This document shows, piece after piece, positions 42,363 to 51,353 of a stretch of DNA of 64,000 nt (position 1 is its first letter; the number at the start of each line of letters is the position of its first letter). A program made the translations under genes and the position numbers. Source of the stretch: Flavobacterium magnum. GTDB lineage: Bacteria; Bacteroidota; Bacteroidia; Flavobacteriales; Flavobacteriaceae. The DNA lies in the NCBI RefSeq assembly GCF_003055625.1, contig NZ_CP028811.1, positions 930,001 through 994,000 of the forward strand. The letters run 5' to 3'. The notes below the pieces were generated by a model. The model was not told the DNA's origin. It was given only the letters and a program-made list of their open reading frames with translations, and did no database searches.

Positions 42363-44264
42363 CTACAGCGTTTCCTTCAGCCACTTATAAAACTCCCTTT
42401 GCCAAACAATGGCATTCTGCGGCTTCAGTACCCAATGGTTTTCCTCCGGAAGGTATAAGAAACGGCTCTTAATGCCGCGCAACTGTGCCGCCTGAAACGC
42501 TTCCTGCGCCTGCCCGATCGGGACACGGAAGTCTTTGCCGCCCTGAATGATCAGGATTGGTTTGTTCCATTTGCCGACGTGGTTGGCCGGATTAAATTCG
42601 TTGTAGGTTTTTTGTGCAACGGCATTGTCCTTTTCCCAATACGCACCGCCAAAATCCCAGTTGTTAAAGAATACTTCCTCTGTCGTGCCGAACATGCTTT
42701 GGGTGTTAAACACACCATCATGGGCGATAAAAGTCTTAAAGCGGTTGTTGTGGATACCGGCAAGGTAAAACGCGGAGTAGCCGCCATAACTTGCGCCGAC
42801 ACAGCCCAAACGAGTTTTGTCTACATAGGACTCCTTAGCCACATCATCAATCGCGGAAAGGTAATCTCGCATCACCTGTCCACCCCAGTCTTTTGAAATC
42901 TGCTCGTTCCATTCGACACCGTGGCCGGGCATACCGCGGCGGTTTGGTGCCACCACGATGTAACCGTTGGCCGCCATCAGCTGGAAGTTCCAGCGGAAAG
43001 AATAGAATTGCGTCAACGGAGATTGCGGACCGCCCTGGCAGTACAATAAGGTGGGGTATTTTTTAGAAGCGTCAAAGTTTGGCGGCAGGATGACCCATAC
43101 CAACATCTTTTTGCCGTCGGTGGTTGTGACGTAGCGTCTTTCAGTTTTGCTAAGGGAAAGCGTTGAATAAATGGATTCATTGACGTTTGTAAGCTGTTTC
43201 CAGGCTTTCTTTTTTAAGTCATAAGAAAACAGGTCGGCGGCGTGGTTCATGTCCGTACGGGTCACGATAATGTTATCTCCGGAAAAACCTACAAGGCCTG
43301 AGATATCGAAATCACCTTTGGTAACTTGTGTTACTGTGACGGCAATCTTTGTCAGCCCCGGGAAGTTGACTTCAAACAGTTGTAAAGTACCGTCTACAGG
43401 TGCCTGAAAATAAACTTTCTTTCCGTCAGGACTCCACAGGAAACTTTCTACGGTGCCATCCCAATTGGCGGTCAGGTTCATCTTGATGCCTTTGAAATCA
43501 ACGACAATGTCGTTTTTATCTGCTTCATAACCGTCGCGTTTCATTTGCAGCCAGCTTAAATTTCCGGAAGGGGAAAACTGTGGATTGGTGTCATAGCCTA
43601 AATTGCCTTCGGTCCGATTGGTGGTTTTACCTGTGGCAAGATTGTATTCGTAAATGTCTGTGTTGGTTGAAATGGCATAAGCCGTGCCTGCTTTTTTCTT
43701 GCAAACGTAAAGGATGCTTTTGCCATCAGGCGACCAGATATAATCTTCGTCACCTCCAAAAGGTTTTTGCGGGGAATCATAGGTTTCGCCTTTCATGATG
43801 TCGGTTCCTGCCGCACCCTCCTTGTTTTCCTTGTAGAACACATGGTTGTATTTGCCCTCATTCCACGTGTCCCAATGGCGGTAATCGAGACCGTCATAAA
43901 TTTGTGCGTCGGATTTGTCGAGTTCAGGATAGAAATCTTTTCCATGGACATTGGCAAGTTTCACTTCTTCATTGTATACCATGTATTTCCCATCGGCGGA
44001 AATATTTTTGTCTTTTATCAATGATTTATAGTCGGTAACTTCAATGGGATTGCCACCGTTTACAGGAATGGTATAGTATTTTGAATTGGATTTGTTTTCT
44101 TCAACGGAAGGGGTGGACACTTTATAGACAATGCTTTTTCCGTCTGCGGAAATGCCCATCGGCGTCAGTCTTCCAAGTTTCCAAAGCAACTCGGGAGTCA
44201 TTACATTTTGTGCGGCAGCTTTTGCGCTTATCATGATCAATATCAGGTAAAGGAGTTTTTTCAT
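42363..44264 (-). CDS. S9 family peptidase (dipeptidyl/acylaminoacyl peptidase type)
   Basis: A 633-residue exported peptidase. The signal peptide ends MISAKAAAQ. Residues about 30-350 form a seven-bladed propeller-like region with DGKS/WSPDGKKVYF repeats. The C-terminal hydrolase has the nucleophile Ser in GCVGASYGGYSAFYLAG, the Asp in IIQGGKDFRVPIGQ and the His in LPEENHWVLKP. Such enzymes cleave peptides in the periplasm. It is convergent with accC and lies just downstream of the protease gene terminator. Confidence 0.92.
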   Translation of the reverse strand: MKKLLYLILIMISAKAAAQNVMTPELLWKLGRLTPMGISADGKSIVYKVSTPSVEENKSNSKYYTIPVNGGNPIEVTDYKSLIKDKNISADGKYMVYNEEVKLANVHGKDFYPELDKSDAQIYDGLDYRHWDTWNEGKYNHVFYKENKEGAAGTDIMKGETYDSPQKPFGGDEDYIWSPDGKSILYVCKKKAGTAYAISTNTDIYEYNLATGKTTNRTEGNLGYDTNPQFSPSGNLSWLQMKRDGYEADKNDIVVDFKGIKMNLTANWDGTVESFLWSPDGKKVYFQAPVDGTLQLFEVNFPGLTKIAVTVTQVTKGDFDISGLVGFSGDNIIVTRTDMNHAADLFSYDLKKKAWKQLTNVNESIYSTLSLSKTERRYVTTTDGKKMLVWVILPPNFDASKKYPTLLYCQGGPQSPLTQFYSFRWNFQLMAANGYIVVAPNRRGMPGHGVEWNEQISKDWGGQVMRDYLSAIDDVAKESYVDKTRLGCVGASYGGYSAFYLAGIHNNRFKTFIAHDGVFNTQSMFGTTEEVFFNNWDFGGAYWEKDNAVAQKTYNEFNPANHVGKWNKPILIIQGGKDFRVPIGQAQEAFQAAQLRGIKSRFLYLPEENHWVLKPQNAIVWQREFYKWLKETL

Positions 44265-44307
44265 TGTGTTTGATTTTCGAGCCTTAAAAGTAAGGATTTA
44301 TTACAAT

Positions 44308-44332
44308 AAAAAAAGCTGCCCCGAAGGACAGC
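44308..44332 (-). terminator. rho-independent terminator of the reprolysin-type gene
   Basis: GCTGTCC and GGGCAGC pair around a short loop on the minus strand, followed by a T run. It ends the transcript from the 44356 gene and lies before the next peptidase gene. Confidence 0.8.
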
Positions 44333-44355
44333 CTTTTCACTTTTAACCCACTCTA

Positions 44356-47300
44356 TTATTGTTTGATGAATCGCTTTACGGTGGTTTGTCCGTCGACATT
44401 CACTTCGAGAAGGTAGGTTCCTGAGTTGATGTTCGACACATTGACCATGCCGTTTGCAATTTTACCTTTTGCGACCTGTTGGCCTAATGTATTGACTACG
44501 CGGAAATCAGCGCCATCTTTTACGTTAGAAACGTTCAGTTGCCCGCCTGTTACAGGGTTTGGATACAGGGTGATAGCCATTGAAGGTGTTTCGTCAGTTT
44601 CAATTCCTTTTGCAGTAGACGTGATGTTTACAGTGTAATCCTCTACTTGTCCATAAGAGAACGCTTCACAGGCTGTAGGGATTCCGCTGTATTTCATCGA
44701 AACCCGCATTCTTGTAGTGCCTAAGGTAGCGGTAGTCGGAATCGTGATGCTTCCTGACGCAGGAGTCGCGGTAGAGGCCGCTTTGGTAAATACGGTTTCG
44801 CCGGCATCAATGAAGTCGCCATCCTGATTGTAATCGATAAATACAGCATACCCTTCGCTGTAGACGGTGCTCGTCCACGATGGCGTGATGGTAATGGTGT
44901 ACGCCGTTCCACGTACCGCATTGGTCGACTGCGCCGTAAAGTTCTCATAACCCGCCGTGCCTGTCGAAGTATTGCTGATGGTTCCGAAAACCACTTTGCC
45001 AATTTTTTCATCAGCAGTGCTGTTGCCTTGTGAGGTACAGTAAGTCGCTGTGGCTGAAAGCGTAGTCACGTTCACTACGTTACTCGATGCAGAAACATTT
45101 CCGGCGGCATCTTTTGCTTTTACAGAGAAAGTATAAGCAGTTGCAGCAGTAAGTCCGGTTACGGCATAAGTTGTTGTGGCAACCGTCGCTTTTAAGGTAG
45201 CTCCCTGATAGACATCATAACCCGTTACGCCTACATTATCAGTAGAAGCGGTCCATGAAAGATTAGTGGTTGTCTGTGTCGTTCCTGAGGCAGCAAGTGA
45301 AGTCGGTGCAGACGGCGCAGTAGTATCTGCGGAAGCGGCCTGGATATTTACAGTATAATCTTCAACCTGTCCATAAGAGAATGCCTCACATGCTGTTGGG
45401 ATGCCGTTGTATTTCATGGAAACCCTCATCCTTGTCGCGCCTATTGAAGCGGCGGCCGGGACTGTAAATGATCCGCTGACAGGGGTTGTAGTTGAAGCGG
45501 CTAACGTCCAAACCTGCTCACCGGCATCAATGAAATCTCCATCCTTATTGTAATCAATCCATACGCTGTACGCTTCAGGGTAAGCGCTGCCTGTCCAGGT
45601 TGGCGTCACAGTGATGGTATACGCAGTATTTTGTGAAAGATTCGTGGATATCGCAGTAAAATCAGTGTAACCTGTACCTCCTGTTGAAGGGTTGTTGATG
45701 GTTCCTAATTGTACACGACCGATCAATTCATCGGCAACGCTGCCTCCCTGGGAAGCGCAATACGAAACCGCTACTGAAGAAGTTGTCACGTTTACGGTGT
45801 TACTTGCAGCAGAAGCATTTCCTGCAGCATCTTTTGCGATCACATAGAAAGAATATGCAGTGGATGGTGTCAATCCTGTTACAGCATACGAAGTTGTAGC
45901 GACATTTGCCTTGAACACGCCACCCTGATATACATCGTAGCCTGTTACCCCTACATTATCAGTAGAAGCAGTCCAGGAAAGGTTCGTTGTAGTTGAAGTG
46001 GTTCCCGAAGCAGCAAGTGCCGTTGGAGCAGAGGGTGCTGTAGTGTCTGCATTGGCTAAAGTCGTCACGTTTGCCGTGTTGCTTACCGCTGAAACATTTC
46101 CTGCGGCATCTTTCGCCTTTACCGTAAAAGCGTAAGCAGTAGAAGCGGTCAATCCTGCGACGGCGTACGAGGTTGTCGTTACCGTTGCCTTGAATACACC
46201 ATTTTGATACACATCGTAACCCGTTACCGCGACGTTATCGGTTGAAGCGGTCCATGAAAGGTTCGTGGTGGTCTGGGTGGTGCCTGAAGCCGCCAATGAC
46301 GTTGGGGCTGTTGGTGCGGTCGTATCTGTCGAGCCGGCTGTGATGGTGAAGTTCGTGTTAGACACATCAAAGAAAATGTGATTGCTTCCTTTTACCATAA
46401 TCCTGTTGGTTGTCCCGGGGGTGTTTGGGATTGTTACCGCTTCTGTTCCGTCGTTTGGAGTGGCAGCCAATAGTGTATTCCAGGTATTCCCGCCGTCTGT
46501 AGACAATAAGATATCTACATTGGCACAGTTTACGCCATTTGCGGTCGTCCCGGCCACAGACCAGGTCACAGTTTGGGAAGAACCGCCTACATATGAAACC
46601 GCTGTGTTTGGAGCCGTTACCGCAAATGGTCCCGCTGTGGCGTTTACAGTTACGACCATATCATCACTGTTGTTTCCGCCACCGCCTGCACGGTTGTCAC
46701 GCACAGTAAGCCTGAAATTCTGTGTCCTTGCCACTGATGACAAAGCCTCTACGGTCAATTCTGTTCCGGCAGTAGTTGTCGCGCCGGTCAGCACGGACGC
46801 CATCCTTGGAAAATATCTTACCGGAGAAGTTGTAGGGTTGTAAGAACGGTAGTTTACACCGCTGGTTTTTGTAGCATTCGGCGCTGTGGCATTGCTTTGG
46901 GAATCGAACTGCTCCCAGCAATAGGTGAGGGTATCGCCATTCGCATCTGTTGCTGCACCGGTCAGCATAAAGGGGGTGCTTTTAGGGATGGTGTAATCCG
47001 CTCCGGCATTGACAGTCGGGATGGCATTTCCAGTAGCGGTGCTTACCGGACAGGTTTTCGCTTTGATATTATTGGTAACCTGTTGGATGCTCACCGCATG
47101 GAAATAGGCATCAGAATGTGGCTGGACATCTACAGCCGTGATTCCTGCATAGCCCATAATGGTAGATCCGCTCCCCGGTTCCATTTGAACTCCTGTGCCT
47201 TCGTTACTGTGCGTAAAGGTGTGGTTCGCACCGAACTGGTGACCCATTTCGTGCGCTACGTAATCCACATCAAAATTGTCACCCGACGGGATGTTGTCGT

Positions 47301-48291
47301 TAGGGGATGTAAATCCGCTTCCTTTTCCTAATGGAACAGACGCGGTAGGGTTGGTACAGACACAACCAATACATCCTGCATTACCCCCACCACCAGATGC
47401 ACCGAAAAGGTGTCCTATATCGTAGTTGGCACTGCCGATGTTATTGGTTAATGTAGTCTGTAGTTCCTGGTTCCAGGCCCCGCCGGCACCTGCAGTGGCT
47501 GCAGAATATGGGTCTGTCGAAGCACTGGTATAAATCACGGTGTCAGTATTGGAAATCAACACCATCCTGGCTGAAAAATCTTTCTCGAAAATACCGTTGA
47601 CACGCGTCATCGTGTTGTTGATGGCAGCCAGAGCCAGCGCTTTGGTCCCGCCAAAGTATACCGTATATTCACCGGTAACGGACATCGCCAGACGGAACGT
47701 CCTTAACATGGCATCATCGGCATTTGGTCTCAGGGTGGATGGCTGTACCTCATTCTTTACTTTCTCAATCACACGGCACTCAAACCGTCCTAAACCGCCG
47801 ATTTTGTCCGATTTTCGGTAAACGGCATAGGTGCTCAGGTCTTTGGTATAAGGTTCGATAAAGGTGGCCGACTTGTCCGCATACAGCACCATGCTCTGGA
47901 AACCAAGCGGTGACACGCTGAAATAGGCGGTCATCGAAGCATCATTAATGCCGATACCGATGTACGATTTGATATCCGGATATTTCGCCTCAAGTCCGGG
48001 TTCCATATTGGAATTCAGGTACACCTGGAATGGCACCATCGCGCCGTCAGCATCAGGGAGTGAAATCACCACGCCCGACTGTCCGGAGGATCCCCTGTTG
48101 CCGGCTCCCGTTAACGAATTTTTTAATTGGTTTATGTCGAGTGAGAACAGCCTGGGATTAGACAGGTTGGTCTTGTTTTCGACAATAGCCGCATCAGCTT
48201 TCCGAACCGTATTTTGCCAGACTTTGCCAGACTGCGCAAACGAAAAACCGGAGATTACCAGAAAGGCAATCGAGAGTAGTTTGTTTTTCAT
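44356..48291 (-). CDS. secreted reprolysin-like (M12B) metalloprotease with FN3 and GEVED domains and T9SS sorting domain
   Basis: A 1311-residue exported protease. A signal peptide (to about residue 19, FSFAQ) precedes an N-terminal propeptide-like region. The zinc site is HEMGHQFGANHTF near residues 347-359, with MGYAG as the Met-turn. Domains then follow: a beta-sandwich near 550-650, FN3 at about 655-745 and 748-838, GEVED at 842-985, FN3 at 985-1080, GEVED at 1087-1225. The last 75 residues (LYPNPVTGGQLNVSN) are a T9SS type A sorting domain. The FN3-GEVED pair is duplicated with high sequence identity. It is likely cell-surface or released and digests proteins outside the cell. Confidence 0.9.
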   Translation of the reverse strand: MKNKLLSIAFLVISGFSFAQSGKVWQNTVRKADAAIVENKTNLSNPRLFSLDINQLKNSLTGAGNRGSSGQSGVVISLPDADGAMVPFQVYLNSNMEPGLEAKYPDIKSYIGIGINDASMTAYFSVSPLGFQSMVLYADKSATFIEPYTKDLSTYAVYRKSDKIGGLGRFECRVIEKVKNEVQPSTLRPNADDAMLRTFRLAMSVTGEYTVYFGGTKALALAAINNTMTRVNGIFEKDFSARMVLISNTDTVIYTSASTDPYSAATAGAGGAWNQELQTTLTNNIGSANYDIGHLFGASGGGGNAGCIGCVCTNPTASVPLGKGSGFTSPNDNIPSGDNFDVDYVAHEMGHQFGANHTFTHSNEGTGVQMEPGSGSTIMGYAGITAVDVQPHSDAYFHAVSIQQVTNNIKAKTCPVSTATGNAIPTVNAGADYTIPKSTPFMLTGAATDANGDTLTYCWEQFDSQSNATAPNATKTSGVNYRSYNPTTSPVRYFPRMASVLTGATTTAGTELTVEALSSVARTQNFRLTVRDNRAGGGGNNSDDMVVTVNATAGPFAVTAPNTAVSYVGGSSQTVTWSVAGTTANGVNCANVDILLSTDGGNTWNTLLAATPNDGTEAVTIPNTPGTTNRIMVKGSNHIFFDVSNTNFTITAGSTDTTAPTAPTSLAASGTTQTTTNLSWTASTDNVAVTGYDVYQNGVFKATVTTTSYAVAGLTASTAYAFTVKAKDAAGNVSAVSNTANVTTLANADTTAPSAPTALAASGTTSTTTNLSWTASTDNVGVTGYDVYQGGVFKANVATTSYAVTGLTPSTAYSFYVIAKDAAGNASAASNTVNVTTSSVAVSYCASQGGSVADELIGRVQLGTINNPSTGGTGYTDFTAISTNLSQNTAYTITVTPTWTGSAYPEAYSVWIDYNKDGDFIDAGEQVWTLAASTTTPVSGSFTVPAAASIGATRMRVSMKYNGIPTACEAFSYGQVEDYTVNIQAASADTTAPSAPTSLAASGTTQTTTNLSWTASTDNVGVTGYDVYQGATLKATVATTTYAVTGLTAATAYTFSVKAKDAAGNVSASSNVVNVTTLSATATYCTSQGNSTADEKIGKVVFGTISNTSTGTAGYENFTAQSTNAVRGTAYTITITPSWTSTVYSEGYAVFIDYNQDGDFIDAGETVFTKAASTATPASGSITIPTTATLGTTRMRVSMKYSGIPTACEAFSYGQVEDYTVNITSTAKGIETDETPSMAITLYPNPVTGGQLNVSNVKDGADFRVVNTLGQQVAKGKIANGMVNVSNINSGTYLLEVNVDGQTTVKRFIKQ

Positions 48292-48336
48292 AAATAATTT
48301 AGTTTAGGTTTGGGGTATTAATAAAATTTTAACAAC

Positions 48337-48364
48337 CAAATATAAAATTTTAAATCACTTCCAA
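48337..48364 (-). promoter_or_regulatory. promoter of the reprolysin-type protease gene
   Basis: On the minus strand TTG (48362-48364), 17 bases, TATATTTG (48337-48344), a perfect -7 match about 45 bases before the ATG. Confidence 0.65.
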
Positions 48365-48465
48365 AATAAATTTTATAACAAAATTTTCAACAAAAGTTAT
48401 TTATTTAACAAATGTCGCGCTGTTATTGCCATTAATGTAACGTTTTTTAATTTCAGTCCCTGCGC

Positions 48466-48494
48466 TTGGAAGAAGCGCAAAACGACTATTTTTA
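48466..48494 (+). promoter_or_regulatory. possible promoter of the FAD oxidoreductase gene
   Basis: TTG (48466-48468), 18 bases, TATTTTTA (48487-48494). The last base differs from TAnnTTTG. It supports the ATG at 48511 over the TTG at 48466. Confidence 0.4.
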
Positions 48495-48510
48495 CAAAAA
48501 AATTGAGCAG

Positions 48511-49623
48511 ATGGATTTCAGTTACTGGGAAATCAAAAATTGGTTTACAGACGTCGATTACACCATCGTCGGAAGCGGGATTGTCGGACTGCATGCCGCA
48601 CTCTCGCTGCGCGAGCGCTTTCCGCAAAGTAAAATCCTTGTACTTGAAAAAGGCGTACTGCCGCAGGGCGCCAGTACAAAAAATGCCGGATTTGCATGTT
48701 TCGGCAGCCTTTCGGAAATTATAGAGGATCTAAAGAGCCATTCCGAACAGGAAGTGATTGAACTCATAAGACGGAGATGGGAAGGCCTGCAGCGGCTGCG
48801 CAAAACGCTCGGCGACAGCATCCTTGATTTCAGGCCGTACGGTGGCTATGAGTTGTTTCCCGAAGACGATGAAAGTGGATTTTCTGAAGCGCAGGCGAGG
48901 ATGCCGTTCATCAATGAGATCCTGTCTCCCATTTTTAAAACCGAGGTGTTTTCCAGGGTCGTTGACCGATTCGGTTTCGGGAAGACGAACGAATACCTGT
49001 TCTTCAACCCATTTGAGGCGCAGATTGATACCGGTAATATGATGCAGGCACTGTTAAAGCTGGCCGTTTCCGCGGACATACAGATCCTGAACCGGCAAAC
49101 CGTCACCGCTTATCATGAGAAAACAAATGGTGTGGAAGTGGCTTTGGGCGATTTCAGTTTTTTTCCCAAAAAGTTGTTGTTTGCCACCAACGGATTTGCT
49201 TCGGCGCTGACCGACGGTGCTGTAAAACCTGCCCGCGCACAGGTTTTAATTACCAAACCGATTCCCGACCTCGACCTGCGCGGAACCTTCCATTTCGACA
49301 AAGGGTATTATTATTTCAGGAATTTCGGCGACAGGATACTGTTCGGGGGTGGCAGGAACCTCGATTTTGAAGGGGAATGTACGACCGGGTTCGGCCTGAC
49401 TGAAAAAATTCAGGATCGGTTGGAGCAACTCCTGAAAGAAGTAATTTTGCCGGGCCGCGACGTGCAGATTGAACACCGGTGGAGTGGTATTATGGGCATG
49501 GGCGCCAGCAAGAACCCGATAGTTTCCCAATTGACAGATCATGTCTATTGTGGCGTTCGTCTTGGCGGTATGGGCGTGGCCATTGGCAGCCTCGTAGGTA
49601 AGGAATTAGCAGATTTAGTATAG
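48511..49623 (+). CDS. FAD-dependent oxidoreductase (DAO/glycine oxidase type)
   Basis: A 370-residue flavoenzyme. The FAD-binding Rossmann motif is DYTIVGSGIVGLHAALSLRE, near residues 16-35. The middle part has GASTKNAGFACFGS and IDTGNMMQALLK; the C-terminal part has RILFGGGRNLDFEG and the final HVYCGVRLGGMGVAIGS. It belongs to the DAO family that oxidises amines or amino acids; the substrate is not clear. Its stop is directly followed by the ATG of mtgA, so the two are cotranscribed. Confidence 0.86.
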   Translation: MDFSYWEIKNWFTDVDYTIVGSGIVGLHAALSLRERFPQSKILVLEKGVLPQGASTKNAGFACFGSLSEIIEDLKSHSEQEVIELIRRRWEGLQRLRKTLGDSILDFRPYGGYELFPEDDESGFSEAQARMPFINEILSPIFKTEVFSRVVDRFGFGKTNEYLFFNPFEAQIDTGNMMQALLKLAVSADIQILNRQTVTAYHEKTNGVEVALGDFSFFPKKLLFATNGFASALTDGAVKPARAQVLITKPIPDLDLRGTFHFDKGYYYFRNFGDRILFGGGRNLDFEGECTTGFGLTEKIQDRLEQLLKEVILPGRDVQIEHRWSGIMGMGASKNPIVSQLTDHVYCGVRLGGMGVAIGSLVGKELADLV

Positions 49624-50376
49624 ATGGCAACAAAAATTACAAAACGAAAACCGGCAAAGCAGGGAGCAGAAAAGGCGTCAACCAAAAAACAGACGCGCCT
49701 GCGCAAGGCCATGCGTCTGATCCTGAAAGTGATGCTGTGGTTTTTCGGGCTTAGCATTTTTTCGGTTATTGTATTCAAATGGGTCCCGGTGCCGTTTACG
49801 CCACTGATGATCACCCGCAGCATCGAGCAGAAATGGGACGGCAGGGAGATGGTCTGCAAACACGACTGGGTGCCCATCGAAGATATTTCCATCAACATGC
49901 AGAAAGCCGTCATTGCAAGCGAGGATGCGACATTCCTCAAACACAACGGATTCGATTTCAAGGCGATGAAGAAAGCCATGAAAAACAATGAAAAGGGAAA
50001 ACGGCTGCGCGGCGGCAGCACCATCTCACAGCAGACCGCAAAAAACGTATTTCTCTGGCAGGGCCGAAGCTACATCCGCAAAGGATTTGAGGCCTATTTC
50101 ACAGTGCTTATCGAACTGATCTGGGGCAAAGAGCGTATCATGGAAGTCTACCTGAACAGCATCGAGATGGGCGACGGCATTTATGGCGTGGAAGCGGCTT
50201 CGCAATACTGGTACAGGAAAAAAGCCGACGATTTGTCCAAGCGTGATGCGGCCGGTATCGCCGCGATATTACCCAATCCAAGAAAATTTAAGGCCAGCAA
50301 CTCCTCATCGAAAATCGAAAGGCGCAAAAGCCGGATCATCAATCACATGCGCTATGTCGGTAAACTCGATTATTAA
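49624..50376 (+). CDS. mtgA: monofunctional peptidoglycan glycosyltransferase MtgA
   Basis: A 250-residue GT51 enzyme that polymerises lipid II into glycan strands. A basic N-terminus and one transmembrane segment (LMLWFFGLSIFSVIVF is its core) precede the catalytic domain. The motifs are AVIASEDATFLKHNGFD (catalytic Glu), GGSTISQQTAKNVF, RKGFEAYFTVLIEL and KERIMEVYLNSIEMG. No transpeptidase domain is present. It overlaps the next gene by 23 bases. Confidence 0.95.
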   Translation: MATKITKRKPAKQGAEKASTKKQTRLRKAMRLILKVMLWFFGLSIFSVIVFKWVPVPFTPLMITRSIEQKWDGREMVCKHDWVPIEDISINMQKAVIASEDATFLKHNGFDFKAMKKAMKNNEKGKRLRGGSTISQQTAKNVFLWQGRSYIRKGFEAYFTVLIELIWGKERIMEVYLNSIEMGDGIYGVEAASQYWYRKKADDLSKRDAAGIAAILPNPRKFKASNSSSKIERRKSRIINHMRYVGKLDY

Positions 50377-51316
50377 AAGTCTTTTAGTTCCGGTTCTCTT
50401 CATTCCGATCTTTGAATACGGCCAAAAATCCCCGGCTGAAATCGGGTTGGTACTCGACAACGACCTGTATGTCTCTACCGTCAGTGACCGGTATTACACG
50501 AACGGCTTTGAGATTTTTTACCGCTACCCGGCTAAAAAGCAAACCGCAACCATCCGCAAATCGATTAATGATTTTCGGATCGGGCAATACATCTACAATC
50601 CTTACAACATCCGTGCTGCAGAGATTTCTCGAAACGACAGGCCTTTCGCGGGCTACCTGTTCGGGAGTTACGGCAGGCACATTTTCTTCGAAAACGAATC
50701 GGTGTTAAAACTTGATTTCCAGGCCGGATATGTGGGCCCGAATGCGTTTGGCCGGGACATGCAGGAGTTTTTTCACAATACTTTCGGCTATGTGGCCGTA
50801 GAAGGCTGGGAACACCAGATCAGGAATGCGCTCGCGCTCCAGCTCAATGGATCCTATACTTATAAAATCCTGAACAAACTAAGCAGTCCCTACCATGATT
50901 TGTATGCTTCGGCAGAGGTAAAGGCAGGTACCGTGAATGCAGGCCTTTCAATCGGGATCTTGTCCAGGCTCAGTCTCAGGCCGCTTTTGCCGATGCACCA
51001 ATCGAACATGTACCACGCTTCAGTAGACCGGGACCGGGATGCTTTTGACCGGCAGCAGGAATTTTACCTGTTCCTTGCGCCGCACCTGAATTACCAGTTG
51101 TATGACGCCACGATACAAGGCAGTATGTTCGCAGACAACAGCCCGGTGACTTTTCAGGTCGTACCCTTTCGTTTCAATGCGGAAGCCGGCCTTAAATATC
51201 GGAAAGGCCGCTGGGATCTTGCCTACATATTTGTATACCGCGGGAAGGAACCTAAGAACGATGGCGTGAAAGGCTTCATTTACGGCTCGATAACGCTGGG
51301 GTATTTCCTTCTATAA
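50354..51316 (+). CDS. LpxR-like lipid A deacylase family outer membrane protein
   Basis: A 320-residue predicted outer membrane barrel. The start at 50354 opens MSVNSIIKSLLVPVLFIPIF, a signal-like stretch; the frame reaches back to 50183 but only through mtgA. The DUF2219/LpxR motifs are present: LVLDNDLYVSTVSDRYYTNG (Asn-Asp pair), NDRPFAGYLFGSYGR, and a GWEHQIRN segment whose His may be catalytic. LpxR removes the 3'-acyloxyacyl group of lipid A in enterics; here the substrate is inferred. The start overlaps mtgA by 23 bases, so translational coupling is likely. The strand ends with an aromatic-rich GYFLL. Confidence 0.82.
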   Translation: MSVNSIIKSLLVPVLFIPIFEYGQKSPAEIGLVLDNDLYVSTVSDRYYTNGFEIFYRYPAKKQTATIRKSINDFRIGQYIYNPYNIRAAEISRNDRPFAGYLFGSYGRHIFFENESVLKLDFQAGYVGPNAFGRDMQEFFHNTFGYVAVEGWEHQIRNALALQLNGSYTYKILNKLSSPYHDLYASAEVKAGTVNAGLSIGILSRLSLRPLLPMHQSNMYHASVDRDRDAFDRQQEFYLFLAPHLNYQLYDATIQGSMFADNSPVTFQVVPFRFNAEAGLKYRKGRWDLAYIFVYRGKEPKNDGVKGFIYGSITLGYFLL

Positions 51317-51340
51317 AAAAATCCCGGGAGTACCGGGATC
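51316..51340 (-). terminator. rho-independent terminator between convergent genes
   Basis: ATCCCGG and CCGGGAT pair around a five-base loop. The T run is on the minus strand, so it best serves the S9A peptidase gene at 51354, and may also slow plus-strand transcription. Confidence 0.7.
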
Positions 51341-51353
51341 TTATTTCATGGTG

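Noticed and set aside
42202..42390. Small plus-strand frame (62 codons) between accC and the S9 peptidase
   Set aside because: It is made from the hairpin repeat and the end of the peptidase gene, and has no promoter.
43861..43877. CACGTG word near 43866, possible second parS
   Set aside because: The flanks (TTCCACGTGTCC) do not fit the consensus and the site is inside the peptidase gene.
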